This document shows, piece after piece, positions 1 through 12,767 of a stretch of 64,000 bases of DNA (positions within the stretch are counted from its first letter, which is position 1; each line of letters opens with the position of its first letter). Both the position numbers and the translations under genes were made by a program. The notes under the pieces are model-generated. The model did not search any database. It saw only the letters and a program-made list of their open reading frames with translations, and was not told where the DNA came from. Origin of the DNA: Erigeron canadensis (Eukaryota; Streptophyta; Magnoliopsida; Asterales; Asteraceae); the NCBI RefSeq assembly GCF_010389155.1, contig NC_057764.1, forward strand, positions 11,842,001 through 11,906,000, given 5' to 3'.

Positions 1-198
1 TTATTTTATTTTCCTTGGAAATCCTTTCGTATTCCCTTCGAAAATATAAATTCTCTTTCCAAAAATCATTCCTTCATTTACTTCATTTTTCATTTACTCT
101 TCAATCATCATTATCTCTCATTCTCTCATTCTTTTCTTCCAAAATCCAAACCCTAATTCATTTTCAGTTTCATCTTCATCTTTCCAAATTAAATCATC

Positions 199-711
199 AT
201 GGCAAAACAACCATCCCAAGCAAATTCTCTCATTACATTCGAATACAATCCTCCAAAGCCCGCAGTCAAGGCTAGTTCAAATTGGCCAGAGAAGTTTGAA
301 GCCAAGGCCATTCGATTCAATATGAATAACTTTAAAGCTTCTCTTAATGACAAAAACAAAACTCTCATGGGTCGAATAAATAAACTTCTTAAGGAGTGTC
401 CTCTTTCTTTTGGTTTGACTGTAGATCCAGAGATTCTTTTTCATAGATATCTTTTGGAATTCTGGTACACCGCCGTGAGCAAGGATGATAAATCCATTGC
501 CTTCACTCTCAAATATGGCATGAAGAAATGTGTCATCACTTTGGATGGATTCAGAGAGGCCCTCCATCTAAATTATTTGCAAGAATCTGTTGCCTTTGCA
601 AAGAGGTTGAAAGGTGTAAACTTTAGGGAAGTTGTAAAGTGCCCTATTGTTGCGTGGATCGAAATAAGATGTGATTCGTTATGTCAAGAGTGTGGAATCC
701 TCTTGAGATAA
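199..711 (+). pseudogene. ORF3 N-terminal fragment of copia element C1
   Basis: The open frame starts at ATG 199 (context ATCATGGCA) and resembles the first 150 residues of the extra gene in element A at 39407. Shared features are a short basic N-terminus, a hydrophobic stretch ending in the block EFWYTA, a Phe-rich strand followed by TLDGFREALHLNY (ITTGTLREALNLNY in A), and the block VNFREVV. After about 636 the similarity stops and the reading frame runs into element B, so residues after about 147 are probably not original. The 198 bp upstream are CT-rich and contain AAACCCTAA at about 149-158, as in the leader of the copy in A. There is no signal peptide or membrane segment. The function is unknown. 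Confidence 0.65.
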
Positions 712-1326
712 CTAGATTGCTATTGCCTTTTGCTGATTAATGAGCAATTAACCAACCCAAGGAGATGCACAAGGCTTGTGGTTCGTGTAGGAGGTCACAC
801 AAAGGAACAAATAACCTTGATTCGTGTATAATCAAGATGATCTAAAATGATTAGAAACCATCAATGAAGATTAACCTAATTCCGTAGATTAGGTCTTGTA
901 TTTATACTAGTTAAGTATTGGATCGTGTGGGCTTAGGCCTTAATCGAAGATTAGGACCGAAACAATAAGCCAATCGACTTGCCTCGTGCTGACGTCTGCA
1001 CGAGGTTGTTCCTACATGCTGATGATGTCAGAACGAGGTTCGACCTTTGACTCTTTGTTTAGCTTCGTTTGGCTCGTACATAACATCCAATCATCGTTCA
1101 AGTGTTCTACGACACTTATAAACCTTGATTATATGTTCTTGTACCTGCAAAACAATATATAACACACAAACACAATACAAAACATAAACAGATATAATAT
1201 TGAAGTTCAACTGTAATCATTAAATATCAACACAAGTTCTTATTTAAATGATTACAAACATAATTCCTAAAACATAAACGATAATTAAATCTATGTTGCG
1301 ATTGTCACAACGAATCTGCATCTACA
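640..1326 (-). repeat. Putative 3' LTR of element B
   Basis: On the minus strand this starts TGTAGATGCAGATTCG immediately after a purine tract, which is the expected order PPT then LTR. It contains a hairpin CCTCGTGC/GCACGAGG at 982-1005 around TGACGTC and a second TGATGTCA-type motif near 1021-1037. Its far end near 640 is a guess, placed where similarity to ORF3 of the host element stops. Confidence 0.4.
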
Positions 1327-1340
1327 GACTCCCCCTTGAC
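1327..1340 (-). other. Polypurine tract of element B
   Basis: The minus strand reads GTCAAGGGGGAGTC and is followed directly by TGTAGATG. This is a typical plus-strand primer site next to a 3' LTR, and it sets the orientation of element B. Confidence 0.6.
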
Positions 1341-1386
1341 GATTGCAACTAGATCTCTTTAAAGTCTTCGAACTTGAACTTCAAAG

Positions 1387-4300
1387 TTATCCATTAAACA
1401 AAAGTCTTGTGCTATTCGCATGAATTCTCTCTTGCAAACAATGTGTGAGAATGTTGCGATAGTGCCTTTCTTCAACCCTCCAAAATTCCACTGCTGAGCA
1501 AGGTGTATCCAAAAGTCTTCTTTGATCACCTCTTGACAAGTTGGCAACCTGCATTGGATCATACATGCGTAGCAACATTTGTTCTTGTGAATCATCAACG
1601 AACATCTGTGCTTCGCCTGACTTGATATCTATTTGCTAAAATGTCATCTCTGTCAGCATATCTTCATCCCATCTGATAGCAGGAACCTTCTTAACACATT
1701 TAATCCTTTTCTGGACAAACCAAAATGTGTCATCTTGATTCTTAATCTTCTTCATAGGTGTTGGCTTAATCAACCTTTCTTCTGGCTTCAGACCTCTATC
1801 ACTGAAATTCCTGATTCTTTCATCTCTGAATCTATTCCAGTAAAAATCTGCAAGTCCATTGCTCTGAAGATTAATGAACCATCGTCTTCCCAAATCTATC
1901 ATGTCAGAATCACTAAGAGAGTGGAAATGTCTTTGACTCATCGACATGTACTGGCATCCCTCCTTTCTCTTGATAACAAATAAATCGATTCTTTGATCAT
2001 AAAACCAACTTTGTATCACTGGGAAGTACTTGGGTGCATCCTTGTCTGAGATAAACTCCCAAAACATCGATGGTTTATACGTATCACGTATTACCAAACC
2101 AGTATGTCCTCTATAACCTGGAATCAGTCTATTAATAATAAACTCATGATCTTGCTACACCGGAGGTATATTAAATTTCCAAGATCAACCTCTCGCGTAG
2201 CATCTATATTCTAGTATAGATCAAAAATATTATCATGTCCTTCATCAACTATATTTGCATATACAGCAAACCTCAAACTTGCAGCATTCTTAGGTTCATC
2301 TGGACTGTCTCTGATTGGATTGAGATTCACTTCAGCTATTGGTTCAACTTGAATGACTTCATCTTCAATAAAGACACGATCAAAGTCATAAGGTATATCA
2401 AGCAACCTTCTTCTATCAGCTTCTGAAGTAATGAACTCTCCTTCTTCCATATCTTCATCATTGATACTTTCTAAGTCTTCTTCAGCATCAAGATCGTCCA
2501 ATGCACCTATCCTTTGAAGCTTATCTGCAATTCAAACGATTTACATATACAAAGATAAAGAACATAAATCATAAGTGAAGACATAATAAAATAGTATAAA
2601 TACATAAAAGAAATTAAAATAAATAATACTATATCATAAATATAATGCAACAATTACATTAATATTTATCATATAATCTTTATCTATTTTAACTTACAAC
2701 AATAATATTATATCATAAATATAATGTAACAAATATATTCATATTTATCTTATAATTATTACAAAAACAAAAATCATTAGCACTAAGGTTCATAATCCGA
2801 ATCTGACTCTGACTCTGAAGATCTATGAATTAACCCTGACTGTACTTTCATTTGATCCCTAAGTGATCCTGGATCATAATAATTATCATAATCCATAATC
2901 TCTGCTCTAGCTCTCATAGTGGATCATATCCCAATCTCTTTTCTAGTCTATGCACAATTAAAGGGTGCAAATCTGACTCTGTAGAGGCATTGGTAGTAGA
3001 ATCAGTCTTTGTTGACTCACTATCCTGAATATCTGCAGTCTCTGTATCCATAGCATCACCACCAGCATCTTGACCTTGACCCCGATTCTCTGGCTCACCA
3101 TCTGTTTGTTGTTGATTTGGATCTTGAGCTCAATCTTGATCATCATGATCATCATCTCTAGTCTTCTTAGCAAGCTCATCATCCTTACAACTACTTTTAT
3201 CTTCCCCTTGAGCCAAGAATTGGTCAAGTCTAGACCCAAGAGACTAAACAAGAGTTGTCATTACGTCCATCTCTTCTTGATGCTTAGCAGCTTGGAGCTG
3301 TACCTGATTCTCCAAAGCTGTAACCCTCAACTCTAACATCTTTTTCTCTGAAAACAAACGACTCGGCTGCACTTGAACAAGAGCAACTGGACGTGATGTA
3401 GAAGCAACATCGGATGTATAGGCATGAGGTGGCATCGTAACTTCAAAAGAAGGCATACGAGCACTAAAAGTTCCTGTGGGAGGCATCTGAGGTCTTTGCA
3501 GAGGAGCCAACAGACGTCCCATGATTGTAGAAACAGGAACTGTCACCTAAATAGGAGTAGACGAAGGCCTAGGAGCAACAAGTGTCGGCTCTGGCTCTTG
3601 ACGAACTGTAGACTCCGGAGCAGTAGGAATCGTAACACTTGTAGCCTCAGTAATAACTTGTGCGCGAGAACCAATTCCTCTTATGATAAACTTTGGTCTC
3701 GACCTTCCCCAACAACAACACCAGCAGCAGAAGTAGCAGACACAGAAACAGGAATCTCAGAGACAGAAGCTCTTAAAGCAGCAACTGATGGAGTAGCTTG
3801 AGATCTCTCCATAGCAACTTGATATGCATCAAATTCTCTATCAACTTCAGCTTGAGATCTTCCCTGTCTTCTTCTTCGCTTCGGCAATCTCTCTTCCTCT
3901 TCTTCATCTTCTGAATCCTCAACAACATTAACAGGGAATTCAGAAGGACCAACATCAACACCAACTGGAGTAGAGGTAGAAGTAGAAACTCCAGTAGTTA
4001 GTGGCACAAGATTTGCTGGATCATCAATATCCTCCATAAGAGCATCCATATCTGGATCATGCTCCAGATCTCCAGCATATAAAGGAACATCATTGAGTCC
4101 TTCAAACTGATCAGCTCGCTCTTCTGCAGGATTTTCTTGAGCCTGATCATCACCAGCAGCATCAGCAACGGGTTCTTCATCTTCCCAACCTTGTCGAGGA
4201 GCAACATAGTTAGGATTGATCAAATGTCCGGACAGAGGTGGATTATCAACATGTACCGGAACATTTCTTCCCGACAAATGCTTCAAACTTTCAACAAATG

Positions 4301-5009
4301 CCTTATGAGTAAGACGACCTAAATTGAACGTAGGACCGTCAAATGGCAATTCAGCTGCAAAGTGACGAATGATTATCATCACAAATCTTGGAAACAGAAA
4401 GAATTTCTCGTCTATACCAAATGACCTCAACTGCTTCTCCAAATTATCAAAAATGTACTGAGAAAAGCTGTATGGCTTGTTCAGCACCAAAGCAACCATC
4501 TGAGAAGCATTCTGTATATTCATCTGGTCATAGCCTGTACTCCGATGACTAATGGACCTCAACAAATAATAAGCAAGCAACTTCCATTTGCCACGAAGAT
4601 GATTCCTGAAGTATGGGTGAGAAATAGCACCAGTATACCCCATACGACGTCGAGCACCATCGCAGAATTCCTCAGAAAACTCAGTCGGACCTTGCTCCAT
4701 GTCATCAACACCTAAGTGCAATATAGTCCTCAAGTCTCCAGCTGAGAACGATAAAGAACCTCCTCCAACAGTAGTGCAAATGTACGTATGATCACCCATC
4801 TGCACTGCTCGGGTTGAGTTCCAAAACTCCCGAATGAGACTTATCACCAACGGAGGGTTCTCGGTCAACGCAAAATGAATGCGACATCGTGCAAGAAACT
4901 GTAGAATACCATGAAACTCTTGTGTGCACCCCGTCTGCGTAATGCTGAGGTCGAGTGCAGCATTGTGCTCTTTCACGAACACGCGAGCATTATCACCTTG
5001 TCCAGCCAT
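1387..5009 (-). pseudogene. ORF3-like gene of element B (broken)
   Basis: The longest intact piece (5009-3681, 442 residues) starts with ATG at 5009, directly after a splice-acceptor-like TTTTTGTGCAG. Residues 1-230 form a globular region of the ORF3 type. It has REFWNSTRA then a Gly/Ser strand and DLRTILHLG, followed by a WKLLAYYLLRSIS block and NKPYSFSQYIFDN. After it come an acidic linker, a basic cluster KRRRRQGR (nuclear-localisation-like) and Ser/Thr-rich sequence. A frameshift near 3690 moves the frame into a Pro-rich part and a coiled coil (3546-3244). Downstream pieces 2211-2501, 1636-2097 and 1387-1605 make an acidic segment and a C-terminal domain ending just before the PPT. The AT-rich 2525-2800 stretch looks like an intron, with acceptor TTGCAG ending at 2525 on the minus strand. 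There are several stops. Function unknown. Confidence 0.55.
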
Positions 5010-6838
5010 ACCTGCACAAAAACAGACAAAAACGACAAGAAAAACATAAATTAGAATAAACGAAAAACAAAAAAATTAGGGTTTTGGTCTTCTGCGTTGT
5101 GATGACGTCATCACGAGGAAGATCCTGTTCGTCGTGATGTCAGCACGAACTTCAAAGGAAACCCAGATTTTTCGAACTAAAACATCTTCATACTCATGTT
5201 AAATCAAAATAAACAACTTGTTTAGCATGAATCTTGAACTTGTTTTGTGTATAACATGCCCAAAAATCAAAATCGAAACGAATTTCATGAACACGAAGTT
5301 GGTTCGTGTTCTTCGTGTGAATAGTGACCGAAACACAATTATTTTCAATTAATCTTGATTTAATACTTGTTTACTTAAACTTTTGTTAAATTTAACATGT
5401 TTAAACATCAGATAATCTAATTTTAAGTCCAATTGTAAGTCCAAATCATCAAAAATCGAAGATCTAATTCGTGGTTCGTTCGAGTTACTGTTCACGCGAA
5501 GGGGATTCAAAAATTGGGCTTTATAACGACTTGTAATCGTTAATTCTTATAGTCAAAACATCAATCAATCATCCTAAATTGGAATTATACCAACAAATCT
5601 GGATGAATAACATGAAGAAAGAAGGAATCGATCTAAATAATTAGGGTTAATTTTCGATTAAAGATAATTAATGAAAAGGTATAACCCATATTTATATTCG
5701 GAGCTTCGTGGGCCGGGCCGAACACTTAGTTGGTAGGCTTCATGATGACGTCAGCGCGAAGCATGCTGTCGTCAGCATGAAGGACTTCGAATTTTCCAGG
5801 CTTCATTCCTTAGCCAAATTTCGTGAATTTTCCAGAATTCTAAACAAGGAAAAATTACGAAAATTCCAGAAACATAAACCTGTAGATACCCGTTACCAAA
5901 AACCTGTATCTACTCGAATATGCAATCGTAGATCATCCGTACAAACTTGTCACCTCAATAATGTATCAAATAAATCTTACATTATTATCTTGACATAAAA
6001 TCGATCATTTTTTCATTGATGTTTAACTTTAAACAAATGCAAACTTACATTAAAACGTAATTAATGTATAATGCATTACAATACATCAAAATATCATATC
6101 AACATCCTATCACATTACATCTTAGGTTGCGATCTTGATAATACAATGGTAACCTATCACACTAAGTCGCAGGTTAATAAATACAAGGCAATTCTTCCTT
6201 GTAACACAGTTCTTGTAATTTCTGAGCATCTTTTATTGTCCGTCGCAATGCAATTCTAAAAGCGAAAATTTTTTTGCCTTCAATCAAAATCTGAAATTTT
6301 TGATGCCAATTTCATGTAAAATGAGTTTATTATCTGTAACCTGCACACTTAACAAACTTCATCAATGCATCAAAAACAATAACAATATCATAAATATGCA
6401 AAACAACCAAAATCTTAACCTAGCAATCATTACAAGATCTAAGGCAAGTCTAATCTTTGTCAAACATACTTATCAACTAAAAACAATTGAAATTTCAAAA
6501 ATTAACTTGAAACACATTCAAAAATATTTTGACTTTTCAATTTTCAAAACATTTCATTTTCTAAATTAAACAACTTATGTATTAATTAGAAAATCCATCT
6601 TTTAAACATTTATACCGTAAGCAACAAGACTTATATAATTCACTAAGAATTATAACTGTTAATGCTTATCAAATCTCTCGTGCAATAAGATCTAGTTCGA
6701 CACACAAACTGACACTTATTTAAAAAAATAAAACTAAAATAAAAACGAAAACAAAACAAAATAAAAATAAAATAAAATAAAAATAAAAACTAAACTACTT
6801 TATTTATTTACAAGAAATCTTAAGTTTCTGCAGATTAG
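5010..6838 (-). other. 5' region of element B (leader and diverged LTR-like end)
   Basis: I see no coding sequence here. On the minus strand, AACCCTAA lies about 60 nt before the ORF3-like ATG. CRE-like palindromes occur at 5099-5114 (GTGATGACGTCATCAC, perfect), about 5131-5148, and 5734-5785. The stretch 5600-5790 shares the order of short blocks with the LTR-like end at 820-1040, so a diverged 5' LTR probably lies in about 5580-6838. A low-complexity AAAATA-rich run fills 6719-6798. Confidence 0.35.
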
Positions 6839-6843
6839 ATCAT

Positions 6844-7543
6844 ATGGTGTCCAGGGAAGTGGATGAGATGGTTAAAAGGGCTCAGACAAAAGAAAAATAT
6901 GAACATTTGTCACAATTTAGAGTTGATGTCCGATCTATACTGGGTGCTGAGATCCATCTGGCAAAAACCATGACAACTTCTCAAAGTTCCATGTCAAACT
7001 CTTCAGAGAAGGGAACTTTACTGATGAAAGAAAAGACACGTCAATCAGGGCATTCGGATGGTCATAACTAAGAGAGATTGGCCTTTCATTCAGGGGTAAA
7101 GATGTTTCCTAGGATGTTAAGTACTTTATGAAGAGGAATGGATGAGGAAGAAACTGATGGAGATGGAGCTGGCTTAAGGACTTCTCTTACTACTTCATCC
7201 TCTCCAGGTGTAAAGCTGAAGGCCACTGAAGAGCCATTTGGGCATGCTGTAAAGAAAATGGCCTGAATCTGATATTGTACTTTTTTTTTTGTTGATAAAA
7301 TTGTAACTTTCCTCCAGTTGATGTCTGTAAATATAAGTTGCAATTTCTATTTTTCACAAGTACTTATCCAGATTAAGTCTCGAAATTAAAATGTATAAAC
7401 TGAGAACACTGATGATCTATAAAGTGGCTCTCCAGTAATTCAAATTAGACTTAGTCAAATTTTTCAAGGATTTCTGAAGCACAAACTTGTATAGATAAGA
7501 GCTTGAACATCCTTGCATAATTTCTAAACAAATAGGGGGAATT
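6844..7543 (+). pseudogene. ORF3 C-terminal remnant, 3' tail and PPT of element C1
   Basis: The open stretch 6844-7071 and following codons to about 7270 are highly charged and Ser-rich and probably represent the decayed end of the C1 extra gene. They have no clear domain. The non-coding tail 7271-7532 matches the tail of element A (42540-42783) in phrases such as GATGATCTATAAA and CTTGTATAGA. The polypurine tract ATAGGGGGAATT (7533-7543) directly precedes the LTR. The gene cannot be read continuously because element B separates its halves. Confidence 0.5.
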
Positions 7544-8199
7544 TGTTAGGTCCAGATTTACTGGACTCGCTATTGGAGCCCTCTGAAAATTTGTTCAGAA
7601 ATTATGTGAAGACCAGTGAACAACTTACTTGTACAGGAATCTAGATTCTACTCCAGTCAAGATCTTTCTACTGAAGAAAATTCTCACTGAAGTCTGAAGA
7701 AAGAAGTCTGACAAATAGCGGAGCTCACTGGAAGACTTACCAGATCTCCTGACTGGAGTCCTAATCAGTGTTCTAGATCTTACAAGTCTGAACACTGATT
7801 ACAAGGAATTGACTTTATGCCTTTACATGCCTTTACCCGGACAATCTATTTGTCCTTTGTTAAAAGTCTTACACGCATGTAAAGGTGGTTGGTTAATTAG
7901 AAGATAAATCACTATCATGTGACTTTATTCTTATACTTTAATCAATGCATTTAAGGAATTAAAGTAATTTCCTTAAATGCATGTAACCATATTTGTAAGG
8001 CAAAAAGAATATTATACTTTTGCAATTTCTTTTTGCCTATAAATACCAAGTTACTTCCTCGTCCAAATTACATACTTTTGCAATTTGGTGACTTTGCTCA
8101 AATACTCTCGATCTAAACAGTTATACTTCACAACTTTAAGTATTTCGATCAAGGAGTTTATTTAGCAAAATTAGATCACTTGTAATTCATAGGTTGTTT
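7544..8199 (+). repeat. 3' LTR of C1, first part
   Basis: It begins TGTTAGGTCCAG directly after the polypurine tract and aligns along its length with the LTR of element D (58571-59546). A strong TATA box, TATAAATA at 8038-8045, marks the promoter. The LTR is cut after 8199, and the duplicated target TGTTT (8195-8199 and 12768-12772) flanks the inserted gypsy LTR. Confidence 0.85.
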
Positions 8200-11100
8200 T
8201 GTAACAACCCTCAACTTCCAATTAGGATAATTTACTTGGACTAATCTAGGTCCTTATCCCTAGAGGTTTATTAAGAGAATTGACCTTCTAGACATTCAAA
8301 GCAGAGCGATAATTGCCCCCTAGTACAGTGAAATGCCATAAACAATAACTATAATTATTCAATACGATCTCAAGCTACAGATATTAGTTCTATTTGAACT
8401 TGACAAAATGCCAATGAACCAAAAATTTAATCTCGAGAAGTTAAGTTATATAAATAATAAGGTAAGACTCACAAGTTGTGATAACAATCATAAATCTTCA
8501 CAAAGGACCAACAATTCAAACGTCAAACTAATTGATGTACATTTGAACACAAAGATATAATGACCATCTTGAAAATAAATTTATAAACTATTATGTACAT
8601 AATAGTAAGCTTGAATAATAATAAGTACATAAATATATTGTAACATTTGAATAAGTCTTTCAATTAAAAAAAAAAATATGCATACAACTTAAACTTATTA
8701 TAAATATAAACTCTTATAAAATCCACCAATCAACATACAACTAACCCACTTATTCTTACACTCACACACCCATAATACATACATATACTTATTTGCATGT
8801 CTTAACACTAGTTGGGAACTAACCCAACACCTCACCCCATGAGTTAACCAACCCATGTCTTCCCACCACACCTCTTAACCAATAAACTCACTCCATACCC
8901 TTAATTTTCTGCATAAGCCACATTTTTTTATGCCCCAAGACCCTCCCTCCAACCAAAAAAATAGTTAGATGCTTTGTTTCTTACACTTCCAAGGTACATT
9001 ATACCTATACTTAAACTCCAACTCACACTATACACTCCCTAAACACTCCAACACTTTCCAATACACTTAATCTCTTATTTCTCTCTCATTTTTCTCTCAA
9101 AAATCTGCACATTATCATCTTCCTCTCTTCATCATTTTCGGTTCAAAGAAAGCAAGAAAAAGGCAAGAAAAATCAATCTAAAGTTATAGTAATAATAAGG
9201 GTTTTTAAAGGATTAAACAAGGGTTGATTCAAGATACTTTTAAGGGTTATTTCAAGCTTGGAAATAAGGTTTATATGGTGCATAAAAGCCACGAAATTTT
9301 CTGCCCAAAACAGCCCCCATTTCGAGTTCATCAAGGGTATAAATCTTCATCTCTTAGTTTAATCTATCTTGTTTTTGTATATACTAAAAGATCTTTATCA
9401 AAGACCATGTTTTTCTTTGATTTTCTTCTTGAAAATACACTTGATGAAGGCAAGTTGATAGAATCTTCTTCCTCATGCTCATGCATGTTGAAATCTAGAA
9501 GAAAGATTCAAGGATTCAACTAGTTTATGACCCAAAAGTGTTGTTGTAGATTAAATAACTTTTAAAGTGATTTTTCCTTTGAAATATGGTCATATTTTTA
9601 TATATCTTGATGAATATATTTCTGGAGTTTTTCAAAAAAAAAATATGTTTTTAAGTTGTTGAATTGAAGTTGGATAAAGATTTGTTGTTAAAATGATGAG
9701 ATGATTACATGCATGCTTGAATTTGCACTAGTTTAAGTTGTTTTGATTTGAGATTTGAGATGGGTCTTTAATTGATGATTTCATATATAGTTTGATGTTA
9801 AAATACATGTTAATAATCTGAGATTTATGAAGTTAGTACAAGAAATAAGGATTTTATAAGAATTCAAGACCAAACAATGCATAAAAGTCACTAACCGAAA
9901 TCACAAAAACACAAATATAAATTCATCATCTTCATCACATGATTTGTCCATAAAATATGAAATAAAATCTGGAGAAAACTCTAATGAAAGATGAAGAGAT
10001 GAAATAGGATGAACAAAATGTATTGGGTTTGCCAAAATAAGTATTGGGTGAAGCCATAAAGTAAAGGCATGCATTGGGCAAACAAAGTAAGCTAACAGAA
10101 TCCATCTTCTGTCTTTGAACGGGAAAACTGGGCATGTGAGGGCATTTTCAAGAAACACTATCAAAATAAAAGTTGTAGACAAATGAGTTAAGATTAACCT
10201 CCAACTGGAATTACTCAAAAATACTAAACCAAACGAAAGATATGATTTTTCTACTGAAACTGGTCAAAACTGTAATTTTGTATGAATATTTTATAAACTT
10301 TAACAATTTTTATCTCCTAATCCATAAAGTTCCAGGAAGTAATACTTGGTGGAAAGTAATTTCAATGTGTTGTGAACTTAAAATAAAATCATGGGATTTT
10401 TCTAACAATCAGAACATCAAGAACTTTTATAAAACTTCTGATGTCGCAAGCAGTGCCCATTCGGGACAGTTTGTGTTTGGATAATTTTTACGGACACCAA
10501 ACATCATCTAAAAATTCATCAAAAATTCACAAAAATACTAGATACGTATAAGTCACTGTGTAAAAATCATGAAGGTCCAAATAATTCGGCTTGACCCCAA
10601 ATTGGTAGCCAACATTTCATAAAAATCTGAATTAAAAACAGAAAATTTGAAAGGAAACTACCCATTTGTATAATGGGCTAAAAGATGCACTAGAGACCAT
10701 AATGGGCTAACCCGGCCCAAATACCAAACCCATAGAACCATAAATCAGTAGGCCCACTTGGCCCAACAAACCATAAAATCCAATAACCAATATAACCCAT
10801 TAAGCACATAACCCAAATAAGGTAAAGCCCAATAACTAATGTAAGCCCAAAACATTTAAAAGCCCATTACACCTAAGGCCCAATTGATAATGGCCCATAA
10901 CACTTAAACGAATTTCATGAGATAAGTGTAATCAAAATAAAACAAAGATAATTAAGTGAGATTGACATAAGTAATTATGTTAACCAAGCTATATATTGAT
11001 ATCACAAATGTTAATTCACGCTAAAATCGGTTACACAACAAATGATAGAATAAGGATAACATAACTTAATAAGATATTTCTACATGATGACCTAAGATGC

Positions 11101-12767
11101 CAAGTGAAACCACAAATGAAGCCAAGTTACCAAAAATCTAACAACTTATAACTACGCATGTCATTAAAGTAACCTTTTTCACCATCAATCGCTACAACCA
11201 AAACAATGCGAAGGTTGGCAATATACTTGGATTCCACAATTGATAGCAACATAATGAAAGTGGCATTTCTAAGTGATGGCTTAAGATAGGAACTTACGTA
11301 TATTAGTCCCATCGTAGGGATAGTCTTGGCTTGAAATATGATGGAGGAACATAATGGATATATGGTCAAGGAAGCTATAGATGGGAAGTACCCATTTTGG
11401 ATAGATGAGTATAATATGCGGCATATCAAGGTGAGTCATAGCCCCCTTTCAAACTCTTTTATGTGTTTTACTTTCGGGGTGAAAAGCATGATAAATGAAA
11501 CTACTTTCTATATATGCAATGTTTCTTGAAAGAGAGTTTGTTATATGAAATGATTCTTGATATATGAGTATGAAATAAAATTGTTTCGTATGTCCATGAT
11601 AATAAAGGATTTATGTGATGAGCTTGAGTTCTGTCAAACCGCGGCGTTCGGTACACTACTATTTACTCCGAAAGTGGAGGCCTGTAGTTAGTTAGTTGCG
11701 CAACTAGGTTTCGTCCGCCCACCCAAAGCGTACCGTTGGAAGGTTGGTTGCCTTCGTGACAACCTCCACTTCTAGTCTGGCCCCCAAGTGTTCTAACTAC
11801 CTTAAGATAATCGGGCGTCTCCATGGCACGACCCATTATCATTATTGACATTATTATTACGGCACTTGATTGACAGCTTGTGCTATGAATTGAATTATTG
11901 GATTGTAATCGAACTTGAATAAAATGGTAGTAGTAGTGGCTCAAGCATTTACTCATCAAAATTATGTAAATTATGCCTTTGTGGCTAAATGAAATTTGAC
12001 ATTGAATTATGCCTTGTGGTTAAGTGAAATTGATATTAATATTGTTGATAATTGGAAATTGTTTGGACACACGGATTGGGTATCGTCCCTCATATGATAT
12101 CTTGAAAGACGTTGAAATTGGTGATATTGAAATGATTTTGGTAATCGAATGATTCTGGTATGATATACGATTAATCGATTTATATACTTTTTCTCTCATG
12201 ATGATTTGACGAATGAGGTCCTGAAATTTTACTAAAGATTCTCCAAGTCTTGATATGACATTATGGTATTTGGAAACTTGATAACATGATATGAAAATTT
12301 TGTCGATCATATGGTTTGGATATTTCGAAATGTAATAGTAATCAGTTTTTCTAAGTATTAAAATGGTGATGTACCAAGATTTATATAAAAACCTATGCAC
12401 TCACCAACTACGTTTTCGTAGTTGACACTTCTTCTTCATGCTTTTCAGGAATTAGCATAAGCTTTGAGGATTTATATGCATCATGATTATTTGCATTGCA
12501 CTTTGGAGTCAAAGATCAAACCTTGTGATAGGCAATGGAATCCGCCTTGATCATTGTAGTATACTACTTCATGTGCTTGTTATTTGTTTCGTGAACTTAA
12601 TATTCAAGTACGGTGGACGCATTTGTACTTGGAAATTGGTTCACATGCGTGTACATTTGTAAATTCTTTTATCAAATAAAACTATGGTGAATGTTATTTA
12701 CAATCCTTTGTTTTGAATACTCGACTTTCTGTACATCTCATTGTTCCGCCTTAGTTGGGGTGTTACA
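8200..12767 (+). repeat. Gypsy (Tekay/Del-type) solo LTR, 4568 bp
   Basis: The ends are TGTAACAACCC and GGGGTGTTACA, the usual chromovirus LTR termini. The 5 bp target duplication TGTTT is exact (8195-8199, 12768-12772). The same site is unbroken in element D near 59262 (GGTTGTTTAGATAC), which proves the insertion. The sequence is related to the LTRs at 29828-45623, 55333-58570 and, inverted, 24431-26913. It has no gag or pol, so it is a solo LTR left by LTR-LTR recombination. Open frames inside it are not conserved in the other copies. At over 4.5 kb it is long even for this clade. Confidence 0.88.

Larger units (their letters stand above)
640..6838 (-). mobile_element. Element B: minus-strand LTR-type element carrying only an ORF3-like gene
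   Basis: This block interrupts ORF3 of element C1, which resumes at about 6844. On the minus strand it holds a 5' region (6838-5010), one long broken gene (5009-1387), a polypurine tract (1340-1327) and an LTR-like end starting TGTAGATGCAG (1326 down to about 640). I found no gag, protease, integrase or reverse transcriptase in it, so it would be non-autonomous. The two ends share order and motifs but are strongly diverged, and the exact borders and target duplication are not resolved. It could instead be a rearranged remnant of a larger element that has lost its pol. Confidence 0.5.

Noticed and set aside
10242..10484. 80-codon frame in the gypsy solo LTR
   Set aside because: Not present in the other LTR copies and AT-rich; chance frame.
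11663..11959. Antisense 98-codon frame in the gypsy solo LTR
   Set aside because: The equivalent block in the LTR at 24535-24735 has in-frame stops, so a protein is not conserved.
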